A stretch of DNA of 64,000 nucleotides from CAZNLL01 sp964573885 (GCA_964573885.1 CAZNLL010000003.1:1-64000), one strand, 5' to 3'; counted from the stretch's first letter, positions 41,707 to 50,221 are shown. A program made the numbers and translations. The notes: a model not told the origin generated them from the letters alone.

Positions 41707-41984
41707 GGATCATGACCTCCTTTCTGGTGTGACTGACGGGAAGGCTTCGTCTTTTCTTTGCCTTCGCTTCGCTCGGCGCAGGCCCACGCCCTTCGGGGCG
41801 GGTTCCCGGTTTCAAGGTTTATCCATGGGGGAAACCCCTGGCCCCGAGCGAGAGCGAGGGGAACAGCGGGAGGGCCTCCGGCTCGTAGAGCCTACGGCTC
41901 GGAGAGGGCAAAACTCCCCTGTGGATAAGCCTTAGAAAAGACCAGCCTGGGAGGTTCGGAACAAAAGAAAGGAGGTCATGATCC
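41707..41984. repeat. 278-bp imperfect inverted-repeat element
   Basis: The outer arms are a perfect 19-base inverted repeat (41707-41725 against 41966-41984, GGATCATGACCTCCTTTCT). Further in, GTCTTTTCT (41749-41757) pairs with AGAAAAGAC (41934-41942). Inside that, AAGGTTTATCCA (about 41814-41825) pairs with the complement of TGTGGATAAGCCTT with 16 of 19 matches in the longer context. The left arm carries about 55 extra bases containing a UUCG tetraloop hairpin (CGCCC-TTCG-GGGCG, 41787-41800). The centre is GC-rich and repetitive (two CGGCTCG copies). Each arm points outward, ending about 120 bases before rpmH or mreB. No target-site duplication was seen. Confidence 0.75.
41920..41928 (-). 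promoter_or_regulatory. DnaA box
   Basis: TTATCCACA on the minus strand, a perfect match to the E. coli R1-type DnaA box. A near-match (TTATCCATG, 41819-41827, plus strand) occupies the corresponding place in the other arm of the inverted repeat. Confidence 0.55.
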
Positions 41985-42061
41985 GGTTTCATAGAGCTAA
42001 AATGATACCGCTTTTCTTATTAGCGTATTTTCTGTTTGATAAATTCATGGACTTCGTATAA
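41978..42061 (+). CDS. Possible 27-residue hydrophobic leader peptide
   Basis: An ATG two bases behind AAAGGAGG opens a 27-codon frame with a basic start and a hydrophobic MIPLFLLAYFLF core. Its stop codon (42059-42061) lies within the -10 element proposed for mreB. The ribosome site is part of the inverted-repeat arm, so the frame may be fortuitous. Confidence 0.25.
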   Translation: MIRFHRAKMIPLFLLAYFLFDKFMDFV

Positions 42062-42062
42062 T
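42036..42062 (+). promoter_or_regulatory. Candidate promoter of the mreBCD genes
   Basis: TTGATA (42036-42041), 15-base spacer, perfect TATAAT (42057-42062). The spacer is shorter than ideal. The leader to mreB is about 40 bases. Confidence 0.5.
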
Positions 42063-42107
42063 TGAAAAAACTCTCGGCAGCCCTATTAACCAGACGAGGA
42101 GACGACC

Positions 42108-43142
42108 ATGCTTCTTGATCCCATTTTGGGCATATTCTCCAATGACTTGGCCATCGACCTGGGAACCGCTAATACTTTGGTCTACATGAAAGGCAAGGGA
42201 ATCGTCTTGAGCGAGCCCTCCGTGGTGGCCGTAAGAAAGGATGGAAAGGGAGCCAACAAGGTACTGGCTGTAGGCAGAGAGGCCAAAATGATGCTGGGAC
42301 GCACCCCTGGCAACATCGTGGCCATTCGTCCCATGAAGGACGGCGTCATCGCCGACTTCGAGATCACGGAAGCCATGTTGCGCCACTTCATAAGAAAAGT
42401 GCATAACAGGAGAACGCTGGTAAGGCCCCGCATCATCATATGCGTCCCCAGTGGAATCACCCAGGTCGAAATGAGGGCCGTCCGGGAATCGGCCGAATCC
42501 GCCGGGGCCCGGGAGGTCTTTCTCATTGAGGAGCCCATGGCGGCCGCAATAGGTGCAGGCCTGCCTATCACCGAGCCCACAAGCAATATGGTGGTGGACA
42601 TTGGAGGCGGAACCACGGAGGTGGCCGTTATCTCCCTTGCAGGAATCGTGTATAGCAAGTCGGTTCGTGTAGGCGGGGACAAAATGGACGAAGCCATCTT
42701 GCAACATATTAAACGAAAGTATAATCTCCTCATAGGCATCGGCACCGCAGAAGTGATTAAGACCACCGTGGGCAACGCCTTCCCCAGCGATGATATTGAA
42801 ACCATTGAGGTGAAAGGCCGGGACCTGGTCACCGGAATTCCGAAAATCCTGACCATTGATTCAGAAGAGATCAGGAAGGCCATCTCCGAACAGGTGGAAA
42901 CCATCGTTGAAACGGTGCGTATCGCCCTGGAGCAGACCCCTCCGGAATTGGCTGCCGACATCGTGGATACAGGCATTGTGTTAACCGGAGGCGGGTCCTT
43001 ACTCAAGAACCTCGATCTCCTCTTGAGAGAGGAGACGAAACTCCCCATCACCATCACTGAAGACCCCCTTGCCACCGTGGCTGTGGGTTCCGGTAAGGCC
43101 CTGGATAACCTCTCCATCCTGAGAGAGGTTACCATCAAGTAA
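42108..43142 (+). CDS. mreB: Rod-shape-determining actin homologue MreB
   Basis: Cytoskeletal ATPase that positions the elongasome. The 344-residue protein shows the actin-fold nucleotide motifs: phosphate 1 IDLGTANTLVYMKGKGIVL, phosphate 2 VVDIGGGTTEVAVISL and the adenosine motif TGIVLTGGGSLLKNLD. ATG 42108 follows GACGAGGAGACGACC. First gene of the mre cluster, 60 bases before mreC. Confidence 0.97.
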   Translation: MLLDPILGIFSNDLAIDLGTANTLVYMKGKGIVLSEPSVVAVRKDGKGANKVLAVGREAKMMLGRTPGNIVAIRPMKDGVIADFEITEAMLRHFIRKVHNRRTLVRPRIIICVPSGITQVEMRAVRESAESAGAREVFLIEEPMAAAIGAGLPITEPTSNMVVDIGGGTTEVAVISLAGIVYSKSVRVGGDKMDEAILQHIKRKYNLLIGIGTAEVIKTTVGNAFPSDDIETIEVKGRDLVTGIPKILTIDSEEIRKAISEQVETIVETVRIALEQTPPELAADIVDTGIVLTGGGSLLKNLDLLLREETKLPITITEDPLATVAVGSGKALDNLSILREVTIK

Positions 43143-43202
43143 AGGCCCTTCTTTCTCACCAACCCATGGGCGCCCGCTGAAAGGGAGCGAAGTTGGCCAT
43201 TG

Positions 43203-44045
43203 ATGGGTATAATAGGATCACGGAAATTTTGGATATGGATCTTTCTCATCGCCGTTGTCCTGTTCCTCCTCTCCTCTAATTCGGGCCAAAGATCCACCTG
43301 GAACCCCGCCGAGCGATTCATCATAGAAATCACAGCCCCCTTACAGAAATTCCTCAAGAATACCATAAAGGCTGTAGAGGATTTCTGGCTTGATTATTTT
43401 TACCTGGTCAACGTCCGTCAGGAGAACAGGGCATTAAAACGGGAAATCGACGCCTTGAGGCTAGAGAACAGCCGGTACCGGGAAATACTGGCCACCCATG
43501 ACAGACTCCAGGAGCTCCTTCACTTTAAACAGGCCATACACATGCCGGCTCTGGCCGCTCAGGTCATAGCCCGGGACCCCACTGGATGGTTCAAGTCCAT
43601 TGTCATTGACAAGGGACTCGAGTCAGGTCTCAAGCTGAACATGCCCGTGGTCAATGCCAGTGGCGTGGTGGGAAGGATCGTTTCCGTGTCCAGGAATTAC
43701 GCCAAGGTGTTGTTGGTTATCGACCAGAACAGCGCCGTTGATTGCCTGATTCAGAGTTCTCGGGACAGGGGCATGGTAAAGGGACTCTCTGCCGAGACCT
43801 GCACCCTGGAGTATGTCTCCAAATCCAGCACGGTGACCGTGGGAGACATGATCGTCACCTCCGGACTGGGCGGCGTATTTCCTAAGGGCCTGCCTGTGGG
43901 TAAAGTGGTGAAAGCTAAGGAAGTGAGGGGAGAGCTTTTTAAAGACATAGAGATAACCCCGGCTGTGGATTTCTCCAAACTGGAAGAGGTTCTGGTCATT
44001 ACGGAGGAAAAGGCGTCATCAAGGGATCAAGCAGAACAGAAATAG
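43203..44045 (+). CDS. mreC: Rod-shape-determining protein MreC
   Basis: Periplasmic elongasome scaffold. The 280-residue product has a short cytosolic start, one membrane helix (about 9-24), a coiled coil (about 70-100: NRALKREIDALRLENSRYRE) and the beta-barrel part with GVVGRIVSVSRNYAKV and MIVTSGLGGVFPKGLPVG. Start ATG 43203 or the preceding TTG. Followed by mreD. Confidence 0.93.
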   Translation: MGIIGSRKFWIWIFLIAVVLFLLSSNSGQRSTWNPAERFIIEITAPLQKFLKNTIKAVEDFWLDYFYLVNVRQENRALKREIDALRLENSRYREILATHDRLQELLHFKQAIHMPALAAQVIARDPTGWFKSIVIDKGLESGLKLNMPVVNASGVVGRIVSVSRNYAKVLLVIDQNSAVDCLIQSSRDRGMVKGLSAETCTLEYVSKSSTVTVGDMIVTSGLGGVFPKGLPVGKVVKAKEVRGELFKDIEITPAVDFSKLEEVLVITEEKASSRDQAEQK

Positions 44046-44065
44046 GCTTCTACTACCTTTCATGG

Positions 44066-44557
44066 ATGGGGGGGATCTTTTTCATCCTCATCAGGGGGCA
44101 ATGGGCCGACCTCTTGGGGCCCGAGCTTTTTGAGCTGGACCTCCTGACAATCCTCATCGCCTACCTCTTTTGCTTTTACGGGGATGTGGGAGCCGGGCTC
44201 TTCGCGGTGGGGCAGGGGCTCTTGATCGACCTCTTCTCTGGGGGGTTCCACGGACTTTTCTCCAGCCTCTATCTGAGCGTCCTCGCCGCCATCTATTTCG
44301 GCTCACTCTTCTTTGATCTCCAGACCCCCCGGGGCCAAATCCTGCTGGTCTCCCTTGGCGTTGTTGTCAAAAAGATCCTCTTCTTTATGCTCATTAAGAC
44401 CTTTATCACCGGGGCCTGGTTTTCGGAGTCCTTCCTCTGGATTTCTGCGGCCTCGGTCCTGTGCACCGGGCTTCCAGCCCCCCTCTTCTTTAGGCTCTTC
44501 GATTACCTTAGAACGACAACAACAGAACACGGAGGCCCTTCACAGGGCCCACCGTGA
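44066..44557 (+). CDS. mreD: Rod-shape-determining membrane protein MreD
   Basis: A 163-residue polytopic membrane protein with five or so hydrophobic segments, including the family-like GLLIDLFSGGFHGLFSSLYL. ATG 44066 is the first standard start, but it has no ribosome site. The frame upstream encodes a plausible MreD N-terminus (GFYYLSW). A GGAGG at 44003-44007 overlaps the mreC end and precedes only non-standard codons. The real start may therefore be non-canonical and coupled to mreC. Confidence 0.82.
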   Translation: MGGIFFILIRGQWADLLGPELFELDLLTILIAYLFCFYGDVGAGLFAVGQGLLIDLFSGGFHGLFSSLYLSVLAAIYFGSLFFDLQTPRGQILLVSLGVVVKKILFFMLIKTFITGAWFSESFLWISAASVLCTGLPAPLFFRLFDYLRTTTTEHGGPSQGPP

Positions 44558-44605
44558 AGAGGGAAGAAGGCCGCTTTGAGAATAGAGGGCATGCACCAAA
44601 CCCCC

Positions 44606-44634
44606 TTGATTCAAAAAGCGCTGTCTTATATCAT
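44606..44634 (+). promoter_or_regulatory. Sigma-70 promoter for mrdA-rodA
   Basis: TTGATT (44606-44611), 17-base spacer, TATCAT (44629-44634), four of six and five of six matches to consensus, 65 bases before the mrdA start. Confidence 0.5.
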
Positions 44635-44698
44635 TTATAAAAACCAATGGAAGGCTTGGGCCCTTTCTTTGTCCCCAAAGCCCTGAGAGAAGTGCCTC

Positions 44699-46552
44699 TT
44701 GAAAACGTCCAATTTCGATCCCCTTTCCGTAGAGATCTTCAACCGCCAGCTCAAGAAGGTGACCGTCGTGGTCCTGGTGGTATTTGGCCTCCTTGTCCTG
44801 CGGTTATGGTTTCTGCAGGTCTTGAACGGATCCACTTACCGGGTGAAGTCGGAGAACAACCGGATCCGCCTCGAGGACATCCCTCCTTTCAGGGGGCTCC
44901 TCTTTGACTACAAAGGGGGCGTCCTCGTGGACAACCGGCCCTCCTATGACCTCTATGTGATCCCTGAAGAAGTCCAGGACCGCAAGAAACTCCTCCAGAC
45001 CCTCAAGGACCTGGTAAACCTTGACCCGGCAAAGGTTAAACCCAAGCTCGAAAACCTGGCCCAGGCCTCTCCCTTTAGGCCAGTGTGCCTCAAAAAGGAT
45101 ATAACTCGAAACGAGCTGGCCGTGATTGAGACCCACCGTTTTAACCTCTCCGGGATCATGATCAAGGTGAGGCCCCAGCGGCATTATATCTGGGGGAATC
45201 TGGCCAGCCATCTCCTGGGCTACCTGGGAGAGATTGATGAATCCCAACTTAAAAGCGGGAAATACCCTTATAACAAGGCCGGCGACCTTATTGGAAAATC
45301 CGGTGTTGAACTGGAATGGCAGGAGAACCTGACCGGGCGGCGGGGCGGTGAGCAGGCGGAAGTGGACGCTGCGGGTCGAAAGATCAGGGTCATTTCAAAA
45401 AAACCGCCACTGCCCGGTGCCAACGTATACCTGACCATACACAAGGAGCTTCAGGCCCTGGCAGAGAAGGCCCTTAGCGACAAAAGGGGAGCTGTTGTGG
45501 CTTTGGACCCCAATAATGGTAAAGTCCTGGCCCTGGCAAGCAGCCCCTCTTTCAACCCCAATCTCTTCATTCAGGGGATTGACAGGGAAACCTGGAACAG
45601 GATCATCTCCTCAAAGGGATTCCCTTTACAGAACAGGGCCCTTTCCGGTCAGTATCCCCCTGGCTCCATATTCAAGATCGTGGTGGCCCTGGCAGGACTC
45701 GAAGAGGGGCTCGTGGATCCAGAGGAAGAGGTCTACTGCAACGGTGTCTTTACCCTGGGCCGGGGGGTGTACCATTGCTGGAAGAAGCACGGTCACGGCA
45801 TGGTGGATCTCCACCGAGCCCTGGTGGAATCCTGCGACGTCTACTTTTACAAACTAGGCATCAAGCTGGGGGTGGACAAGATCGCCCGCTATGCTAAACG
45901 ATTCGGCTTATCAAAACCCACGGGTTTTGACGCCGGCCAGGAAAAGGGCGGTTTTATGCCTACCAGCCGGTGGAAGCTTAAAAAGTTCGGGGTTCCCTGG
46001 CAGCCCGGTGAGACGGTCTCCGTCTCCATTGGGCAGAGCTTTGTCCTGGTCACCCCCATTCAGATGGCCACCTTTATTTCGGCCCTCTATAACGGGGGCA
46101 CCCTGTATAAACCCCAGGTGACCCACTACGTGGAAAAAGCTCCCGGCCAGAAGGCCCAGAAATTCGTCCCGAGGCCGACGGGTAAATGGGACCTGAATCC
46201 ACGGAATATGGCGCTGGTAAAGAAGGCCCTCGTGGGCGTGGTCAATGAACCCCACGGTACGGGGTGGCGGGCCAGGCTGAAAGGCATTACCGTGGCGGGC
46301 AAAACCGGAACGGCACAGGTCATCGCACTTGAACGGGAAGAGGATTTTGAGAATGAGGCTGACGTCCCTTTTTCAATGAGGGATCACGCCTGGTTTATTG
46401 CAGTGGCTCCCGCTGACAGGCCACGTATCGCCGTTGCTGTGGTGGTGGAACACGGCGGTCACGGGGGCAAGGCTGCAGCCCCCATCGCCAGAGAGGTGGT
46501 CGAGGCCTATCTGAGCAAGGACCGGCCATCCCGACCTGGAGAAAAGACCTGA
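44699..46552 (+). CDS. mrdA: Penicillin-binding protein 2
   Basis: Elongasome transpeptidase that cross-links peptidoglycan. The 617-residue class B PBP has a membrane anchor (about 22-41), a pedestal domain (PPFRGLLFDYKG, HLLGYLGEI), and the transpeptidase motifs SxxK in PPGSIFK (about residue 325), SxN-type SCD (about 380) and KTG in AGKTGTAQ (about 540). Start TTG 44699 follows AGAGAAG. It is followed by rodA, its glycosyltransferase partner. Confidence 0.95.
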   Translation: MKTSNFDPLSVEIFNRQLKKVTVVVLVVFGLLVLRLWFLQVLNGSTYRVKSENNRIRLEDIPPFRGLLFDYKGGVLVDNRPSYDLYVIPEEVQDRKKLLQTLKDLVNLDPAKVKPKLENLAQASPFRPVCLKKDITRNELAVIETHRFNLSGIMIKVRPQRHYIWGNLASHLLGYLGEIDESQLKSGKYPYNKAGDLIGKSGVELEWQENLTGRRGGEQAEVDAAGRKIRVISKKPPLPGANVYLTIHKELQALAEKALSDKRGAVVALDPNNGKVLALASSPSFNPNLFIQGIDRETWNRIISSKGFPLQNRALSGQYPPGSIFKIVVALAGLEEGLVDPEEEVYCNGVFTLGRGVYHCWKKHGHGMVDLHRALVESCDVYFYKLGIKLGVDKIARYAKRFGLSKPTGFDAGQEKGGFMPTSRWKLKKFGVPWQPGETVSVSIGQSFVLVTPIQMATFISALYNGGTLYKPQVTHYVEKAPGQKAQKFVPRPTGKWDLNPRNMALVKKALVGVVNEPHGTGWRARLKGITVAGKTGTAQVIALEREEDFENEADVPFSMRDHAWFIAVAPADRPRIAVAVVVEHGGHGGKAAAPIAREVVEAYLSKDRPSRPGEKT

Positions 46553-46596
46553 GCCCTGTTCGGGGGCCCACCTAAACTTTAGAAAGAGTGAAAGGC

Positions 46597-47700
46597 ATGT
46601 TTGATCGCAGGCTGATCCAGAATTTCGATTGGATCTTACTCCTTGTGCTGCTCCTTATCGCTGGGGTAAGCATCATGAATCTTTACAGCGCCACTTATGC
46701 CATCCGTGATGTGGGTGGGGGCCGCGTCTTCTTAAAGCACATTTATTGGTTTCTGATCGGTTTCGGCGTCTTTTTTCTCATGACCACTTTCAACTACCAC
46801 GCCCTGGAACGGCTCGCCTATCCCGCCTACTTCCTTTCCCTGGCCCTTTTGGCCCTGGTATTCGTTACCGGAAAGGCCGCTTCAGGCTCACAAAGATGGC
46901 TGGCCGTAGGGTCCCTTTCCTTTCAACCCTCTGAGTTGGCAAAACTGGCCTTGCTCATGGTTCTGGCCAAATTTTTCAGTGACCGGGGCGGGTATCAGGA
47001 ATCCCGGTTGCGAGATCTATGGCAGCCCTTTATCCTCATAGGAATCCCTTGCGCCTTGATCTTGAAGGAGCCGGACCTCGGCACAGCCATCCTCTTGATT
47101 TTCGTTTCCCTCTCGCTGATCCTTTTTGTCCGGGTCCACTGGAAATCACTCCTGATTCTGGCCTTGTCGGCCATCTCGCTGGCCCCTTTTATATGGTTTA
47201 ACCTCAAAGAATATCAACGCATGCGAGTCCTGGCCTTCCTCAGGCCCGACATGGATCCCCTGGGCTCTGGATACCACATTAATCAATCCAAAATCGCTAT
47301 TGGATCAGGCCTTTTCTGGGGAAAGGGTTTACTCAAGGGGACCCAGACACGACTCCATTTCCTCCCAGAGCAGCACACGGACTTCGCCTTTTCCGTATTG
47401 GCCGAAGAGTGGGGTTTCATTGGATCCGGATTCCTTCTCTTGGCCTATCTCTTCCTCATCCTGTGGGGTCTCAATATCGCCAAAAACTCGAAAGACAAGT
47501 TCGGCTCCATGATCGCCATAGGAATTGTGGCCCTAATCTTCTGGCAGGTGACCATCAATGTGGGGATGGTAACAGGGCTCTTGCCCGTAGTTGGAATCCC
47601 TCTCCCCCTCTTCAGCTATGGCGGTTCTTCGTTGGTGACCACCATGGCCGCCCTGGGAATACTCATGAATATCAGCATGAGGCGTTTCATGTTCCAGTAG
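46597..47700 (+). CDS. rodA: Peptidoglycan glycosyltransferase RodA
   Basis: SEDS-family glycan polymerase that acts with PBP2. The 367-residue protein has about ten membrane helices and the family motifs GSQRWLAVGSLSFQPSELAK, EPDLGTAILL, LPEQHTDFAFSVLAEEWGF (with the essential region ahead of it) and PLPLFSYGGSSL. ATG 46597 is preferred; an in-frame GTG lies nine bases upstream. A terminator-like hairpin follows directly. Confidence 0.94.
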   Translation: MFDRRLIQNFDWILLLVLLLIAGVSIMNLYSATYAIRDVGGGRVFLKHIYWFLIGFGVFFLMTTFNYHALERLAYPAYFLSLALLALVFVTGKAASGSQRWLAVGSLSFQPSELAKLALLMVLAKFFSDRGGYQESRLRDLWQPFILIGIPCALILKEPDLGTAILLIFVSLSLILFVRVHWKSLLILALSAISLAPFIWFNLKEYQRMRVLAFLRPDMDPLGSGYHINQSKIAIGSGLFWGKGLLKGTQTRLHFLPEQHTDFAFSVLAEEWGFIGSGFLLLAYLFLILWGLNIAKNSKDKFGSMIAIGIVALIFWQVTINVGMVTGLLPVVGIPLPLFSYGGSSLVTTMAALGILMNISMRRFMFQ

Positions 47701-47731
47701 GGGCCTTCTTTATACATCCCGGGCCCTTTTT
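47700..47731. terminator. Terminator-like hairpin between convergent rodA and the HD gene
   Basis: GGGGCC (47700-47705) pairs with GGCCCT (47722-47727), one pair being G-U, over a 16-base loop, followed by five T residues. It sits between two convergent stops, so it would end rodA transcripts. The loop is long, so strength is uncertain. Confidence 0.45.
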
Positions 47732-47736
47732 GGCAC

Positions 47737-48303
47737 CTACAGCCCGAGTTCCCCTGCAATCCCTTGCATGGCGGTCAAGCAGATCCGGGAGAATTCGTCA
47801 AGATCCAGGCCCAATTTTTCACACTCCATGATGGTTTCCCGGTTCACGCTGGCGGCAAAGGCCTTTTCTTTCATACGCTTTTTGATGGACTTGGCCTTCA
47901 CACTGGCAATTTTCTTGTCCGGGTACACCAAGGTGGTGGCGATAATAAGGCCCGTTATGGTCTCCCCTGCCGCCAGGGCGTGGTGGAACCGCTCCGATCG
48001 CTTTTCCCCATGGGCCTTTTCATTGTGGAGTTTAACGGCCTGGATGATCTCCTCATCAAGGCCCTTTTCCCTGAGGATCTCCTCGGCCTCCAAGGTATGC
48101 CTGGACAGGTCCCCCTCAACCATTTCCACGTCAATATCGTGGAGGAGACCGGCCAATCCCCATTTTTCCTTGTCCTCACCCAGTCTCTCCGCCAGGGCAC
48201 TCATAACCGCTTCGGAGGCCAGGCAGTGTTTGATCATGTTTTCATTCTTGATGTGCTCCTCCAAGAGGGCCAGAGCCTCCTTTCTGTCTATGCCGTAAGA
48301 CAT
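47737..48303 (-). CDS. HD-domain phosphohydrolase-like protein
   Basis: A 188-residue single-domain HD protein with His26, the His55-Asp56 pair (LLHDID) and His93 (LHNEKAHG), the metal ligands of the superfamily. The motif HTLEAEEILREKGL is typical of small bacterial HDIG proteins of unknown substrate. A GAGGAGG site precedes the ATG. It is the only minus-strand gene in the otherwise plus-strand stretch from mreB to metK. Confidence 0.85.
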   Translation of the reverse strand: MSYGIDRKEALALLEEHIKNENMIKHCLASEAVMSALAERLGEDKEKWGLAGLLHDIDVEMVEGDLSRHTLEAEEILREKGLDEEIIQAVKLHNEKAHGEKRSERFHHALAAGETITGLIIATTLVYPDKKIASVKAKSIKKRMKEKAFAASVNRETIMECEKLGLDLDEFSRICLTAMQGIAGELGL

Positions 48304-48661
48304 GTCGCCTCCTCTTTCATCGCCTCTCTTCGCCCGGATTTAGTACTCTGCCTCAGCCAGCCAGCTCCGGCACCTTGTCCACCAATTTCTCAATCCCTTC
48401 GGCCACGGCCTTTATGCCCGGAACCAGCTGCCATCACGGCCACCTGGATCTCTGAAGGAAAAAGTTCAACGAAACCGAAACGTTAACGATGTTCTTCCGG
48501 CCGCCAAGGCCCTCTCAAGGAATATTAAAATCCCCTGCCCATCCTGTCAAATCAATTCCGGGAATAAAGTCTATGACCTCCCGGGGCATCGCTTTTTCTT
48601 GCATGCCACCAGGCTCTGTGATAAGAGATTGGGTCACCCGATGGCGGGTCCTGGAGCCTGG
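48304..48661. other. Intergenic region between the HD gene and yjbQ
   Basis: No intact gene is visible in these 358 bases. On the minus strand around 48353-48462, two overlapping frames read protein-like stretches (SEIQVAVMAAGS, then GIKAVAEGIEKLVDKVPEL before a stop) that would join with one frameshift. This may be a tail of a lost gene, but I cannot name the family. Confidence 0.3.
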
Positions 48662-49096
48662 ATGTCCACAGAAAACCATCAAATTTTTATTCAAACGACT
48701 GCAGGAACGGACATTATCGACCTCACCCCTGATGTCACCATAGAGGTGAGTCAATCGATGATCCGGCAAGGCTCTGTCACCCTCTTTATCCCGGGGTCAA
48801 CAGCGGCCCTTACCACTATTGAATTCGAGCGGGGTGTGATCAACGACCTGAAAAAGGCCATTGAAAGGATGACCCCCCAGGACATGTATTATGAACACAA
48901 CGAAAGATGGGGGGACGGCAACGGCTATTCCCATGTTCGTGCAGCCCTCCTGGGCCCAAGTCTTCACATTCCCTTGTGGGACGGGACCCTGACCCTGGGA
49001 ACATGGCAGCAAATTGTACTTCTTGATTTTGATAACAGGCCCAGAAAGCGGCGAATAGTGGTGCAGATTTCGGGAGAAGAAACAATCGGGTCCTGA
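48662..49096 (+). CDS. YjbQ family protein (UPF0047)
   Basis: A 144-residue protein of the YjbQ/UPF0047 family, some members of which show weak thiamin-phosphate synthase activity. The GSTAALTTIEFE motif (about 47-58), the HNERWGDGNGYSHVRAALLG segment and the C-terminal GTWQQIVLLDFDNRPR are the family signatures. Start ATG 48662 is set by GGAG six bases upstream; the frame is open 21 codons further. The link to the thiD-thiC genes 12 kb away is only suggestive. Confidence 0.85.
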   Translation: MSTENHQIFIQTTAGTDIIDLTPDVTIEVSQSMIRQGSVTLFIPGSTAALTTIEFERGVINDLKKAIERMTPQDMYYEHNERWGDGNGYSHVRAALLGPSLHIPLWDGTLTLGTWQQIVLLDFDNRPRKRRIVVQISGEETIGS

Positions 49097-49147
49097 GGTT
49101 TTCGGCCCCCAGGGGAGAAAGGGGGCGACATTTTCGAGGTTTTTTGT

Positions 49148-50158
49148 TTGGCAAGGTTTACTCCCACGAGTCCCTCAACGGTAAGGACAAAGCTCACTTT
49201 TCCAGATCATGAATTGATCCAGGCCCTCTGTGGAGAGCAAAACAGTCACCTGAAAGTGCTCGCCGAGAAGATCGGGGTCACTGTCCACGCCAGGGGCAAC
49301 TCCCTCCTCCTTGAGGGGGGGGACTGGGAAGTGGAACTGGCCGGTAAGGTCTTGCACCAACTCTACGAGTTGCTCAAATCCGGTTTCCCTGTTTACCGTA
49401 ATGATGTGGATTACGCCGTCAGGATCTTGAGCAGAGATCAATCGCAGGAGCTCAGGGAAATATTCAAGGATGAGGTCTATATTTCTTCCCAAAAAAAGCT
49501 GATAACTCCCAAAACCGTTAACCAAAAACAGTATATTGATAGTATCAGGAGATTTGATATCGTTTTTGGAATCGGGCCTGCCGGCACGGGTAAGACCTAT
49601 TTGGCCATGGCCATGGCCATCTCGCGGTTGGTCAAAAAGGAGGTCAGCCGCCTCATCCTCACCAGGCCCGCCGTAGAGGCCGGAGAACACTTGGGCTTTC
49701 TTCCTGGAGACCTCTACGAAAAGGTCAACCCCTATCTGAGGCCCTTGTATGACGCGCTCCATGACATGATGGACTTCGAAAACGCCTCCCGGCTGCTTAA
49801 TCAGGGCGTGATCGAGGTCGCCCCCCTTGCCTTCATGCGGGGGAGGACCCTCAATGACGCCTTTGTCATTCTGGACGAGGCCCAGAATGTGACCTCTGAG
49901 CAGATGAAGATGTTTCTGACCAGACTGGGCTTTAGCTCCAAGGCCGTTATAACGGGGGATGTGACGCAAACAGACTTGCCCGACGGCAAGATCTCAGGTC
50001 TCATTGAGGCCCAGGAAATCCTTCGAGGCATAAAGGGAATCAGGTTTATTTACTTTTCCAGAGATGATGTAATCCGACATCCCCTGGTTCAAGAAATTAT
50101 TGACGCCTATGACCGCTCGGAGAAAACGGGGCGTTCAGGCCATGAAAAGGCACAATGA
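49148..50158 (+). CDS. phoH: PhoH-like ATPase
   Basis: A 336-residue ATPase with an N-terminal RNA-binding-like region and a RecA-type core: Walker A GPAGTGKTYLA, LTRPAVEAGEHLGFLPGD, Walker B FVILDEAQNVT and the GDVTQTDLP sensor. Start TTG 49148 follows CGAGG at about eight bases. The order phoH-pgpH-ybeY is widely conserved and points to RNA or ribosome metabolism. Confidence 0.94.
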   Translation: MARFTPTSPSTVRTKLTFPDHELIQALCGEQNSHLKVLAEKIGVTVHARGNSLLLEGGDWEVELAGKVLHQLYELLKSGFPVYRNDVDYAVRILSRDQSQELREIFKDEVYISSQKKLITPKTVNQKQYIDSIRRFDIVFGIGPAGTGKTYLAMAMAISRLVKKEVSRLILTRPAVEAGEHLGFLPGDLYEKVNPYLRPLYDALHDMMDFENASRLLNQGVIEVAPLAFMRGRTLNDAFVILDEAQNVTSEQMKMFLTRLGFSSKAVITGDVTQTDLPDGKISGLIEAQEILRGIKGIRFIYFSRDDVIRHPLVQEIIDAYDRSEKTGRSGHEKAQ

Positions 50159-50221
50159 TCACCCTATTCCTGGATCCGGTCCAATAGAGGGGAAATAGGG
50201 ATTTTAAAGAGGAAATTGGAC

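Larger units (their letters stand above)
41590..42107. other. rpmH-mreB divergent intergenic region; candidate replication origin
   Basis: This 518-bp gap lies where many bacteria keep oriC, next to the rpmH-rnpA-yidD-yidC-jag-mnmE block. It holds a large inverted repeat (41707-41984), a perfect DnaA box (41920-41928), a near-match TTATCCATG (41819-41827) and an AT-rich stretch (about 41990-42070). Gene orientation switches from minus to plus here and stays plus for most of the next 22 kb. dnaA itself is not in the window, and two boxes are few for an origin. Confidence 0.4.

Noticed and set aside
50162..50205. CCCTATT/AATAGGG hairpin with TTTT in the pgpH leader as an attenuator
   Set aside because: The loop is about 25 bases and the stem is AT-rich, so it is too weak to claim.
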